Assembly (NCBI GenBank): GCA_025267735.1
Contig: CM046297.1
Location: 22,160,011 to 22,224,010 of the forward strand
Reading direction: 5' to 3'
Length of the DNA: 64,000 nucleotides
Source: Mactra quadrangularis
Taxonomy: Eukaryota > Mollusca > Bivalvia > Venerida > Mactridae
Every line of letters begins with the position of its first letter. The first letter of the stretch is position 1. This document shows positions 11,236 through 22,895 of the stretch, one piece after another. The notes beneath the pieces were generated by a model that was not told the origin of the DNA, made no database searches, and was given only the letters and a program-made list of their open reading frames with translations. Both the position numbers and the translations under genes were made by a program.

Positions 11236-12379
11236 TCATTATGATATATCTGTATAAACGATCACTATTATGATAGTTCACTAGGATACTATTAAATTTT
11301 AATACTTAATATTTATTGATATGAACATTTATTGCCATTCTACAAACATAGTAGATCAATTTATCGTCCCATACCCTTTAAGGAGAATATAATATTTATC
11401 ATACAAGTAATTTATGATTGTTTAATGCATATTTTCATCAATCCAGAATAAGGTCACTATCCATGCACGAGTCAACTGATCCACTTAAAGGCAACCGGTA
11501 CGGTTCAGAGACACAAACACTATATATACAAATGTATACATATTTGACTTAAAGTCGTGATGGCTGAACTCAGAGTGGTACTGGTCGCCTATGGATCCAC
11601 ATAAAAATGTACTACTTGTCACCAGTCCCGTAATTATACTTTCATATGCATGCGTTATTGCGTATGAAACACTTCAAACAAAACTTTTTGTTCATTTACC
11701 TATTTCTTCAAAGTCGTTTGTGTCAATTCATATATTTATACATATACATGTATATATGCTACTTAAAAATGACTTACAGTCAAGAAACAATCCAATGGAC
11801 AAGTACATTTTGGAAATTCTAATTTCTAAACCCATAGATGATACATAATATGACTTTTCAGTCGAAACATTTGATATTGCTGTAGTTTTCAGTTCATATG
11901 AGAATGTAAGTTAATTTATATAGGATACAGTTTCTCATGAATGGCAACTTAAATTATGTGTCATACTATGTATACTTTTTAATGGTAGTGATTAATATAC
12001 TGTATATACTTCTGGTATATGATACTTGATGTATTGTTTATACTACTGGATAAAGGTATGTGTTACATGACATTGTATTGGAACAGTACTAGAAATTCTA
12101 ATATATAGATAGTTTTAGAGATATATATATATACGTTGACAATAAATTGCGAGGGGTCATATGTCATTGTACTCAACACTATTGTCGATGTCACTTACTG
12201 TATGGTGTGAAAGGGGTAATATAGGTCACAATAAATTATAAAATTATACTGGAATACAGTATAATGTATTACAATACTACTGAACGAAAATGTCTGTTTT
12301 TGGTTTGTTGGCATATAACCTAATATGGTTTTAATGTATTTATAATATCATGTATAACTGATACTATATTAATGTTATG
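11236..12379. other. Intronic AT-rich sequence, nothing assigned
   Basis: It is rich in TA-containing low-complexity runs. No exon or recognisable repeat was found. Confidence 0.5.
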
Positions 12380-12800
12380 AGACCAGTATTTTGCATCTTG
12401 CAATCATGAATTTTTCCAAGGCATCTAGCTGGATTCCTTATCGGACAGTGGCTGCCTATCCATTGATAATATTATCATGACCTTTGTCACTTAAACTTAA
12501 TATAAGCAGTCAGGCGCCGACGCTGAAGATTGTTCTGGAGGGATCCTTGGATTAGAACCAAACTTTGCACCTTGCAATCATGGACTTTTAAAGGCAACTT
12601 GTTTTATTCACATTGGCCGATGGGTGCCTTTATTCATAATCTAACCATTAACTTTATCACTTTTACTTTATCTGACCACTATAATATAATGCTTGATGGT
12701 TGGAGGGACGCACGGACACTAATGCTGATGGATGTTCGGGCGGGAGCCTTGGAGTAGAATCCAACTTTGCACCTTGTAATCATGGATTTTCAGGGTATCT
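12380..12800 (+). repeat. ~200-bp imperfect tandem repeat, about 2-3 units
   Basis: The phrase 'tttgca(c/t)cttgcaatcatg' recurs near 12390, 12565 and 12765, with related flanks ('ggatccttggattagaacc' and 'agccttggagtagaatcc'). It is non-coding and lies in methyltransferase intron 1-2 territory. Confidence 0.55.
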
Positions 12801-13089
12801 AGCCTGATTCCCCACAGGCCTGTATTACTCATTCGCAATATTTTACTGTGAAAATCCACTTATCTTTTGTTTTTGTTTTTTAACTATGCACTATTAGCAC
12901 TTATTTGATCAGTGAATGAGTAAGTGAGTGTGAATGTTTTGACAATTCCTGTCATACATACATAATTGTACTTGTACTTTAATTAGAAAGATATATGAAA
13001 GATATTCTGTTAACACACCCAATGTATAATTTTAATTGTATACATATTTGTGTATTTTTCTTTTGAATCTATGATACGACACCAGCATA

Positions 13090-13215
13090 GTGAATATCAC
13101 GATGTGGAAAAATTATTACACAAAAAAACGAAATGGCGGATCTACAGTACGTTCACTCGAAATCGCGTTCGCTCGAGCATTTTTGCGAGTCCCGCCCGAT
13201 TTCGAGCGAACGCAA
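13090..13215 (+). repeat. Dispersed repeat with inverted partner at 51770-51910
   Basis: It shares 'tatcacgatgtggaaaaatt', 'cgaaatcgcgttcgctcgag' and 'cgatttcgagcgaacg' with the reverse complement of 51770-51910. The core can itself fold (CGAAATCGCGTTCGCTCGAG versus CGATTTCGAGCGAACG). Confidence 0.7.
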
Positions 13216-13246
13216 ATGTACGGTATATACATAGTTTGAAATAAAA

Positions 13247-13447
13247 ATGCTAAAACTAAACGCGAACAAACCTTTAAAGAAATGAGCGAATAATAAAAAT
13301 GTTAAAACTAAACTCTATCAAACCTTTAAAGAAATCAGCAAATATTATCAATGTTAAAACTAAACTCTAACAAACCTTTAAAGAAATCAGCAAATATTAA
13401 AAATGTTAAAACTAAACGCGAACAAACCTTTAAAGAAATCAGCTAAT
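13247..13447 (-). repeat. 52-bp tandem array carrying four copies of a splice donor
   Basis: The block CTTTAAAG|GTTTGTT (minus strand) recurs with its GG at positions offset by exactly 52 bp (blocks start at 13271, 13323, 13375 and 13427 on the plus strand). The rightmost copy is the real 3' end of exon 2 of the methyltransferase gene. The other three are duplicates of the last ~16 exonic bases plus the start of the intron. Confidence 0.85.
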
Positions 13448-13557
13448 ACTGGAATCAACTGTGTATCTGTTTTATGCTGGCCAGAGTTTTCTACACTTGT
13501 TTGTGCACACCAACCACCTGTTGATGATACTTTATGAACTTTACCTTTAGATATCGC
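13428..13557 (-). CDS. Methyltransferase-like gene, exon 2
   Basis: The acceptor TTTTCAG lies at 13558-13564 and the exon opens in phase 0. It encodes AISKGKVHKVSSTGGWCAQT, then SGQHKTDTQLIPVLADFFKG, and ends in phase 1 at the donor AAAG|GTTTGTT. The segment SSTGGWCA...HKTDTQL is the N-terminal lead-in to the SAM domain. The exon is 130 nt and intact, and joins to exon 3 as ADFFKGKYVASFGDGPG. The donor is repeated three more times downstream in a 52-bp tandem array, so several alternative 5' splice sites exist. Use of a downstream one would add 52 nt per unit and shift the frame for one or two units but not for three (156 nt). Confidence 0.85.
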
Positions 13558-13600
13558 CTGAAAATACAATGAAATAATTGATCATATAGTTGGTATATTA

Positions 13601-13822
13601 GGCCACAACAAATTGATCATATGTTCTACGGATTCGCTCGCACCTTAATTTTGACGGTTTTACAAAAAAAAATATTTTTATTTCCTCGCTCGCTCATAAA
13701 AATTTGGTCAAACCGCTATATAAAGCAAGTAAATAAAGACTTTTTTATTTTTTTTCTTCGCTCGCTCGCCCCATTTTTTCCCCAGAAAAATCCGTAGAAC
13801 ATATGATCAACTTGTTGTGGCC
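13601..13822. mobile_element. Harbinger-like MITE, 222 bp
   Basis: Inverted ends GGCCACAACAAATTGATCAT / ATGATCAACTTGTTGTGGCC of about 36 bp are flanked by TTA on both sides (13598-13600, 13823-13825). A 3-bp TTA duplication is typical of PIF/Harbinger. It lies in intron 1 of the methyltransferase gene. Confidence 0.8.
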
Positions 13823-14599
13823 TTACAGCAAATTAGTTTTAAACCTTTGAACTCAATTGTTTGTACCCATGGACTAGTAAAGACTGTCGGCATTAAAGAG
13901 GCCCTCACCGCCCTTCCTATATGAAATAGAAATCTTTATATACACATATATACATAGTAAAGGTCTACAACTCATTACTTCAGAAACCATGAAAAAATGA
14001 CCTCGTTCAACGGGTTCCTGTGTTGTTCTTTCTGGGCCGATTTAAAAAAGTTTGCCATTATTACCAAGGAAATAGTTTATTTGGTATGGCGAACCATTCA
14101 CCTAACCAGATTTCATTGTAACTTTTCACTACCAGTACTTTCTTACTTTTACTCAAAGCGACGACATCCCACTTCTACGTATATGAAACCAGATTTTAAA
14201 TACTGCTTTTTCATAGAAGTGAAATTTTACATAGCAGAGTACGATAGATAGGACTGTTATCATAAATGCATTGTTATGATTGATAATAGTGGCTACGCCT
14301 TAAGAAACCAGAGTTGAGATAACAGACTCAGTTGGAGTGCAGTTAAGATATGGTAAAGTTATTTATTTATGTCCTTTTACGCCCATTTAACGACATGTTT
14401 TATGTCGTATCGTAGCGCACATTCCTCACAAAGGTTGCAACATGCGTTACGACTTCCAATAAAGGGAGGTTACCACACAGAGCCCCGTATTATCAAGCGT
14501 CTTAAGACCGTTTTTAGAAGTAAATCCTTCTATGTACTGTATTGTGAAATTATCGTAAGATTTTGATAATATCCAGCGGGGGGTCAGGGGGGTCCATGT

Positions 14600-15130
14600 A
14601 CATGTCTGTTAGTGTATTTCTTGCTTGTAAGTCATTTTTAAGTAGTATGAAGCAATTCTTATCGGTGATTAACATAGATTTAATGGTTATACAGTTTTTA
14701 TTATCAATATGTTGCATTTTTTCTGCAAAATGTGTATAATGTGGTTGTGGTTCTAGGTTCGGAGCCCCCCCAGAAAAGTTCGAACCTTCACCCCATAGAA
14801 AAAAATCCTGGATCCGCCTTGAATATGCTACCCATGGAGTTTGATCTAATAGGTTAGTGGTAGGTTAGTCGACTTACTAGGCGATGACACTAGATAGACA
14901 CATGTACATACAATAAGAAAAACCATTTTAACGTGATCTTTTTTTTCTAATATTTTTCATTTTCCTCCAAAACAACATTATTTTCTTATATTTTCTCCAA
15001 ATAATATTTAGATCTTTTTCGGATGAGTTTAATGCCGTAGTAACACATTGTATTGGTCAGTCAACCCACTCACCGTCTCAGGAAGGGCTAATTCTCTGGA
15101 TCAAGCTGTTAAAGGCACTCATTCACAGAT
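14600..15130 (+). repeat. Dispersed repeat, direct partner at 15480-15930
   Basis: It shares 'tgcaaaatgtgtataatg', 'gttgacactagatagacac'-type and 'acacatgtacatacaataag' blocks with 15480-15930, and the part from 14600 to 14780 with the inverted segment at 63715-63900. Its right end contains a partial family C SINE body (about 15020-15130), also present in the partner. The two therefore look like a segmental duplication or two insertions of one composite element. Confidence 0.65.
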
Positions 15131-15479
15131 TTCAACTTAAATGTTATTATTTTTTTCAAAACTGTTTGGAAATATTTTTGTAAGCAGGAAAGTAGTGTTC
15201 TGAAAATGACAAGTCTAGTGCAAATTACATGCAACTACAAATGATGGTGTTTCATGTAGTAAATATTTACCCCATATGTCACGGTATAGACAATTTTAGT
15301 GCATTTTTGTGACTTTTATTGTATATTCTTGCAACATATAGGTTAGTTTGTCTTAAATAATAAGAATTAATAATTTTAGTTAAAATTAGTTCACATTTAC
15401 AGACACTTAATGGTATTTTGAAATTATAAAAAAAATAAACCAAATCTGTTAAATAGTACAAAATGTGCCTTTAACAAGT

Positions 15480-15930
15480 CACTAACATATATTTATTGGT
15501 TATGTAGTTTTTATTGTTAATATGAGGCATTATTCAGCAAAATGTGTATAATGTAGTTATGGTTCAAAAGTTTGGACCCCCAGAAAAAATTCGGACCCCG
15601 CCCCCCCCCTTAGAAAAAAATCATGAATTCGGCCCTGATATGCCACCCAGGAGTTTGATCTACTAGGTTAGTGATAGATTAGTCGATTCACTAGGCGTTG
15701 ACACTAGATAGACACATGTACATACAATAAGAAAAACCCTTTGAACGTGATCTTGTTTTTCAAATATTTTTTATTTATTCGCAAAAACAACATTATGTTC
15801 CTGTATTTTCTCCAAATAATATTTAGATCTTTTTCGGATGAGTTTAATGGCGTAGTAACACATAGTATAGGTTATATAACGGCGGTCAGTTAACCTACTC
15901 GCCGTTCCAGGAAAGGCTAAATCTCTGGAT
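15480..15930 (+). repeat. Second copy of the 14600-15130 repeat
   Basis: It has the same order of blocks as the left copy, ending in the family C SINE that continues to 16140. The copies lie about 800 bp apart in direct orientation. Confidence 0.65.
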
Positions 15931-16140
15931 TGAACTGTTAACAAGTTACTAGGTGCATACTTTGGTCAGTGACTGACAAATGCCCAACATGATACATGAT
16001 TTAGAATCAGTAGTAGGAATGAGAATGGCAGTAGTAAGTATGTCATGACTAAACTCCACGAAAGTATTCCCCGCCAGGGAAATGAATCCACAGCCAGTAA
16101 ACGTGTGTGTTGCCAACTGAGCTAGCCGAGCGGGGTCTAA
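15835..16140 (-). mobile_element. SINE family C copy
   Basis: It reads on the minus strand, with a tRNA-like head at the right end ('actgagctagccgagcgg' box A complement near 16115) and a box-B-like complement near 16080. The body includes 'cagtgactgacaa' and 'gatttagaatcagt'. Confidence 0.75.
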
Positions 16141-17018
16141 TTTACTCCTTCTAAGGTCTTATCGTAAATAGTGACAGATTGCGAAGTCTAGTCAAATCAT
16201 GTCTGGTCAAGTTTGACATGTTATAATGTTCATATGAACTATGTTTATACTTGTGTGAGTTGGGCAAATATGGCCAGGAGATTATATTTATCATTAAAGA
16301 TAACCGATGATTATTTCAGTGCATGACACATCGTAAAGGGTCATTAATCAATGTTTGTGTCCACAATACAAGGTATAAAACTTGCATATTGTGTACACAT
16401 TGCCTTGAGATAAAAATTAAGTTTGATTAGTTTATTCAACTGCCAATGACGCATACATTCACACTGCTGATTTAAATATTTTTTCCCTCTAACTAGGAAT
16501 TGGCATAATTTTACAGAATATCGATAGCAATGTCTTATACATGTAAAAACAGTAGGATCTTCGCAGATTGTGAGACAAATAAAAAAATGGACGTACGATG
16601 TTATTTGTCGTAAACTTCATTTACAAGTATGAGCCAACAGAATTCCATTGTAATTTTTGAATTTATCACTGATATAGTAAGAATACTAAGATTGTTCACG
16701 TTTGACACCCTTCCACAAGAGACCAACCAAGGGTATGACACTTTTTTTTCTCTAAAATAGTGAGAAAAAGTTCGGCGTAAGTCCCTTTCAACAGTTTGTC
16801 TTAGAGGGTTCTAAGACGAATAAAAGTGACTGAAATACAGTGTTCGGATGGTACACACTATTCTGCATGATTTGAACTTCTTAAAAGTTTATTTGACGAA
16901 ATAATGAACGAGTTATGTTTGTTTCATGTTTCATGCTTTTGACGTACGATCATTTTTTGCGTAAGATATTTGTGAAAAAAATCTCCACGGGCAACTACAC
17001 ACACTTAGGAGCTCTTAC
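16141..17018. other. Intron 1 of the methyltransferase gene, near exon 1
   Basis: No repeat or exon recognised, apart from scattered AT-rich runs. Confidence 0.5.
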
Positions 17019-17264
17019 CTCACACTCCATCTGACCAATTTTCTGTTGTTTTTGATTCAAAACACGAGATATGTTGTTTCTTAGTTGAATAACGTTGGCC
17101 AATGTAAAATACACGTCATCATTGCTTGGTTTCACGACAGGAGATCCCATTGCTTTCAAATACAACTCTTTATAGTCAGTTTTATCCATGTATAACCTGA
17201 ACGTGAACAAAAACAATGTAGCCACGCCTAACATAGCAACTACTTGTAACTTAGACACGCCCAT
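17019..17264 (-). CDS. Methyltransferase-like gene, exon 1 (membrane anchor)
   Basis: The ATG at 17264 starts MGVSKLQVVAMLGVATLFLF, a short N-terminal tail followed by a hydrophobic helix (residues ~6-22) typical of a type II signal anchor. Then comes a polar stem (YMDKTDYKELYLKAMG...) with a heptad-like region VIQLRNNISRVLNQKQQKIG. The exon ends in phase 0 at GAG|GTAAGAGC (donor 17018-17011). The protein would sit in the secretory pathway membrane with the methyltransferase domain in the lumen or outside; this is inference from the anchor. The four exons give 290 residues. The gene is divergent from the PGGHG gene, about 7 kb away. No promoter element is evident. Confidence 0.82.
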
Positions 17265-19430
17265 ACTTTAAAATATTAGATTTAAAAAATAAAATTAAAA
17301 AAATAAGAACCAATGCTTAGTGATTTAATATTATATCCAAATTAACACCAATGTTATAACGATAAACTGTGTCTCATAACGATCCAGCTGAAATTAACAC
17401 AGATCATAGACCAGGGAAGTCAAAGATCAAATATATACATGTATAATCTGTCCTGTTCTGTTCTGTTTACAATATTCAACCACTTTAAAGATCACACACC
17501 GCTGTGACAAGTTAATCTAGTCTGATCAAATTTTAAAGCAAGTAGATAAGTCCTCTATATTGCTTTAAAATCCACGAAATAGAAACACTATTCATTGAAT
17601 CATTCCTGTCCGACAAATAATCCAAATTCAGTTTGAAAAATATCAAAAAAAGTTGAAAATTTAATTGAGATTTTTTGGTCAACTCGATAGTATGAATGTA
17701 ATACTATATCAAGCCCACTTATATTTAAGTGTAACCTTTAAAGAGTGTACTATATCATATGAATAAGTCCTGTTATCTCTCACATTCTATAGACAAGCAA
17801 AAATGGCCCTAGACAGTTCAAACATGAATAAATAGATAACATGTAACACTGCCCACACGATTAAACTTGAAGTATATTGTATTATAATGTTCATAAAAAT
17901 TTACGTGTTTGAAAGTTGACAATTTCTTGTTATTATTGCTTTGTTTAATGCTACAGTCGTCCATGATTGCTTCACTCCACTCAGGGGTAAATGGATACCT
18001 GTTAGGGTCATGCACTGTATGTTGTGGCTGCAAACTGAGCCGTATGTTAACAGTTGGTGTGTGACTCGATGATCGGGGTAGTTAATGTCAAGAGTCGACT
18101 GAATATAGTGATGCTAAAAGTAGACTTCAAAAACCTTGCTTTAACTTTGATTTTTAGCTTAACATGCAGTACAAGATTGAGTACGAATGAAATCGGTACG
18201 GAAAGAGCAGGAATTTCAGTGATTTTGGTGTTTTTAGAAAGTTGAGAAAATGCAGTGTGGAAACATTTAATATAACTTTTCAATATACGAAGGTTCATAT
18301 TTCAAAGCGAAGGCCACAAAAAAGATTTATTTATAAAAAAGCGTCGAACAAGGTACACAGACTTCAACTCGAACGAGTTAAAATCCATATTCCGAACTGA
18401 AATCCGAACCCACGACTTCTCGAGTCGTAAGCCGGACACTCCACCAATACCTCTGCAACATTCATCCCCGCCTTAACAAAATTCGTTCTCGAAAATTTGG
18501 AGCTTGAATGTTGATTGGACAATCTATGGAATAGATCACATAAATCCTATTTGGTTATTGGACGCAAAATGTAACCGGATTAAATTTCATGGTTCCAACT
18601 CAATTGAAACATATTTATGACCTCTCGAATCGTAAGCGGACACTCTACCACGTCGCCATAAAAGCTAGCTTGAAGGCAAGAGAGCACAAGTACCGTTTTA
18701 TAACTCTGCTGGGCATGAGTTGGTATTTATAAATTATGTCTTCCGTAGTTAGTTCTCCTTTATATGCACTAATAACGTTTTCGTGAAACTATTGTCGCTT
18801 GGGCACATTATTGCACGATTTCAAATAGCTTAATACGTCCCGACAAAACGATTGGTTTCAATAGTTTGCCTCCATATAAATGGCACATCGCGGGTTAAGC
18901 GCAAAACAGTCGTAACTCAGATGCAGAAAAGAGTGACTTACGATCGTTTTGCTCTAAACCCGCGATATTATGAGTTGACGCTATTCTGCAAGTGCATTAT
19001 GTCCCCACTTCACCAGCTCTAGCTGTAGACTTGTGTATCAACAACAAGTGCAGTCCATGGAGATTGTGCTCGACTTTTCGAGTGTTATGTTCATAGCAGG
19101 GCTTATCTTTAACAAAATATTCCACTTAGTTTTCCGAAGGAAATAAATCAGTTAAACAATATTTGTAAAAAATAAAGCGATATAAATTCAACAGCATAAA
19201 TTCAATGTAACGTCTCTCATATGTGTGTTGATGTTGTATTTATGAACAAGAAATGTCATTAAAAAAGACAAACGCGTAGAATTAGGAGACAAGCGTGAAA
19301 TGTCGAAGAATATTAACGAAATATCTGCATCACGTGTAATTAATTATTGGATTTCATGTTGAATTTCTTGTTTCCCATTGATATGTCCCAAATTAAATGG
19401 TTCAATATTGTTTGCATATACCTTTCTTTT
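17265..19430. other. Intergenic region between the divergent genes
   Basis: It contains a fragment of SINE A near 17985-18035 ('tccactcaggggtaaatgga') and a minus-strand tRNA-like SINE head near 18360-18480 ('gaacccacgacttctcgagt'). No exon is recognised. Overlapping short frames on both strands at 18047-18298 have no protein character. Confidence 0.45.
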
Positions 19431-19439
19431 GCTATCGTT

Positions 19440-19600
19440 CCATAGTTCCGTGCTAATTCGCCCGTGTCCGAATACTCGATCGGGTTCGCATTGCTTACGT
19501 CCGTGAGGGGTGTTCCATATTTCCGTTTAAGTCGTGCGTACATAAAGCGTCAGTTGTTAGAGATTCATACAAAGTCTTTTTCAGTAGAGTGTGTGACATT
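19440..19600. repeat. Partial copy of the AGGCTAGTATTCC MITE
   Basis: It shares 'cgtccgtgaggggtgttcca' and 'agattcatacaaagtctttt' with 19790-19930 inside the full element. Confidence 0.6.
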
Positions 19601-19731
19601 TGTGGCGTAGAGGTATGCTACAGTACGTTTCTTAGCCACATTGGAGTGTGTTATTATGTCTTTGGTTTACAATGCCAACATTAATACTTAGAATATAGTT
19701 TCTAACAACACGAGTTTGTATACGACATTTA

Positions 19732-20357
19732 AGGCTAGTATTCCTTAGTTCCATGCTCCGTCGTCCGCGTCCATGTATGCGACCGCGTCCGTATCGTTCA
19801 CGTCCGTGAGGGGTATTCCATATTTTCGTAAAAGACGTGCGTATATTAAGCGTTAAAGCTAATCAAGTGTCTTCTTGCAGTTGTTGGAGATTCATTCAAA
19901 GTCTTTTTCTGTAGTAAGTGTGACATTTCACCACTAGCTAATATTGGGAACTGCGATTGCTTAACGAAATAGACAATGCATTCTATCTTCAGTTTTTTGC
20001 CGCTGAATTCCGTATATTCCATTTAATCGACGTGCATTTGTGGTCGCTATATGAGTGCAATCATAAATTGTCTCGTTTTCCCAAACAGTTTTAATTACTT
20101 TTTTTCAAGTATCTTTGGCAATTAACTTGTTTTTTTTTGCATTTGAGTGGTGTTTCCTGTACAATATGCATCCGCGAACCTTCCGTGTACGTAAAATTTT
20201 GCTCGCTGAGCGAAACGGCACGGTATCGGACATGTAAGCGGACACGGATCGGACGTATGGAATAGACCCAACGATATTCTTCTTGAACGAAATATCGCGA
20301 ACACGGACACGGACGCGGATGCAGACGACGGGGCACGAAACTATGGAATACTAGCCT
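19732..20357. mobile_element. Non-autonomous inverted-repeat element, 626 bp
   Basis: Ends AGGCTAGTATTCC / GGAATACTAGCCT are flanked by TA (19730-19731, 20358-20359). The arms continue with GC-rich alternations of 'cgtccgcgtcc' type that pair with the right arm 'ggacgcggatgcagacgac'. The TA duplication suggests a Tc1/mariner-class mover. There are no coding regions; frames on the minus strand here are by-products. Confidence 0.75.
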
Positions 20358-20359
20358 TA

Positions 20360-21260
20360 TATAATAATGGTCCGTGATCGTTATTGTTTACAAACATATT
20401 TTATCAATTCTAAATCCTATACCATAATTAAATGAAGTCCAGATTCAAAGCAATGCTCTTAAAGGGATTAGTAGGCAAAATTCTTAGTTCCTATTTTCCT
20501 GGTTCTGCATTATATTTTTATAATTGTGATTGAAACAGACAAACTGATATATTACTTGGCAAACCATTTCCATATTTTCTCTTTATATTTGAGGTGTTTC
20601 CTAACTAGACCCACCTGGGTCTTGTTAGCTATAAATAGATTTTGATTGTGTTAAAATATGCATTCACTGATGAGAAGATAATAAAGCTTGTTATGTGCAA
20701 CATTTGTATAATTCTATTAAAAAGGAATCCTAACCGCCTACGAATGTTGAAAAGACAAGAAGCGACCAATGAAAATGTTTAATTTCAGCAAGTACGACAT
20801 GTAACAAATCTATAAATAGCTTGGTGATTCCCTCGGTATCCTACTTTCGTTTTCAAAATGTGTATGCCACATGTTTTAATTAGTTCAGTTGAATGTAATA
20901 AGTGACAAATGTTATTAGTAAGTGATTTCTTACGTTCTTAATACTGTTTAAAAGACTTAACTTGGTTCTATACTTTTGGCACAGTCATTTGCCTGCATAT
21001 CTCTTTAACTTACATGCTCGAGCCGATAACAGCACTCGAACAACTTAATATCTATTTATCACTAACAACATGTTTCAACTATGGCCCTCCAAAGTTTACT
21101 GACTTCATAGTGCAAATACTCATTTAGTAAATTGATCATAATTATGACGGAAGTGCATTCGGTTAATTTGTCGTATGTGATCTATCATTTTGACACCGTA
21201 ACGCAAGTTACGGTATACATTTCACAACTGACTAATGAGAAATGTTAGGAATTGTGAATG
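20360..21260. other. Intergenic, unassigned
   Basis: AT-rich sequence without recognisable exons or repeats. Confidence 0.5.
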
Positions 21261-21264
21261 TTCT

Positions 21265-21555
21265 ACGAAATAGACATTCCGTCTATCTTCAGTGACATTG
21301 CCACTGGATTCCATGTAATCCCAATTATGAACGTGCCTTCGTGGTCGCAATTAATGCCATCATAAATAACCTCATTTTTAGTTACAGTTCCAATACCTTT
21401 TCTCAAAAATGTTTGGCATTAATATTGTTTCTGCCTTTGAGTCGTGTTTCCAATACAATATGCATCCGTGAACTCTCCGTGTACGTGAAATATTCTCTCG
21501 CTGTGCGAAAAAAGCGGACACGAACGCGGAGCACGAAACTATGGAATGCTAACAG
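21265..21555. repeat. Right-half copy of the AGGCTAGTATTCC MITE
   Basis: It aligns with 19975-20350: 'gaaatagacattccgtctat', 'acaatatgcatccgtgaact' and 'gcacgaaactatggaatgct'. The left half is missing. Confidence 0.7.
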
Positions 21556-22059
21556 GAATAGTAGAGCAAATTACATTGGTTAAAAATATAGGTCAAAAGT
21601 TGGCTTAGACAGCTGCGCCGAAATAAAATGTTCATGTAGGAAGAAGCACAACTCAAAACGTAATTCAAAACAGTAATATCCTTTCCATGTCTTTAAGATA
21701 TAGTACCGACAAGTAAGCATACAAACACCAAGTCAAATAACTTTAATAATGTCTAAGATAATCTGCATAGGAATAACTTTGGCCTCATATATTGCAATTC
21801 TTGAAGGGCAATAACTCCAAACATAGTTCATTCAGAGTTATGACTCTTCATAGTATAGTTGATATAGTTAAATTAAATAAGTTAACAAACTTTCAATAAA
21901 AACGTCTTACTTAGAGTTATAAATGTAAAATTTAAAAAAAATATTTGCCGAATAAGCAACGCCACACCAAGGCAAAAGTTTTTCTTCGAAAATTTAAGCA
22001 AAATATCCCCTTATTTAGCAGTGCAGTGCAATGTGCCATTTAATGACAATTAAATAATA

Positions 22060-22350
22060 TTTGAAACTCTTAGCGGAGCGCGCCGGAATTCTGAATCTTA
22101 TTTCTCGAAAGTGGTATGGGTTAGATTCCCACCTTGGTGGTCATACTTACATGAAAATTTGACAAAAGTGTCGATTTTCTGCCATTAAAAATGCATGTGA
22201 ATAAGTTGCTTGCCTTATGGAAGGGAACGTGAGTATTACAAAATGATGTTATAGACATAGGTCGAGGAAAGCTATGTTATGCGTGCTGGCCGCTGCAAAA
22301 TGACTTTAACTGTGTGTTGATATGGAGTTTAACCCCGTAAAAAGTTATAA
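22060..22350 (+). repeat. SINE family B, degraded copy
   Basis: It shares 'ttgacaaaagtgtcgatttt', 'gcttgccttatggaaggg' and 'gtgtgttgatatggagttta' with the full copy. The tRNA head is damaged. Confidence 0.6.
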
Positions 22351-22634
22351 TTTATGTAAATTGTAAAAAACTCCTGCTAAAAAATACTTTATCAACACGC
22401 GTAGTCTAGAATTTAAACGTTGAACTGTACCGCTTTATTCGGCTAAATAAGCAGTAATAATTGCGTTACAGCCTATACATACCGTAGTTACTAACATTTT
22501 GCCATCGCTTGTATGCAGTATGTAGGTATTTAGACTCATTATTCTGTGGTTATCTAATTAAACTGGGAATTAACATTGTGGATTATAGAAATCTGAGGTA
22601 CTCTGTTAATTTTATTATTTTAGTGTATAGTAGA

Positions 22635-22895
22635 AGTAGAGGTCCAGTGGTAGAACGCGCGCTGAGGGATCGAGAGGTCCCGGGTTCGATCCCCAATAGG
22701 GGCACTGCTAATTTTCTTGAGCAAGAAATTAACCTACAATTTTTCCACTCCACCCAGGTGTAAATGGGTACTGTAAGGGATCGCCTGCCTGAGGGTGATT
22801 TCAGTGATCAGGGGTTATCGTACAAGATTGTTAAGTCGGCTGAACTTGTATATGGAAGCAGACGTTAAACCGCACTTTAACTTTAACTAATCACG
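22635..22895 (+). mobile_element. SINE family A, best copy
   Basis: tRNA-like head at about 22637-22705 with box A 'GTGGTAGAACGCGCGCTGAG' and box B 'GGTTCGATCCC', then a body ('cacccaggtgtaaatgg', 'tatatggaagcagacg') ending 'ccgcactttaactttaact'. Confidence 0.8.

Noticed and set aside
17818..18033. 71-codon minus-strand frame
   Set aside because: Its start overlaps a SINE A fragment and the rest is AT-rich without protein character.
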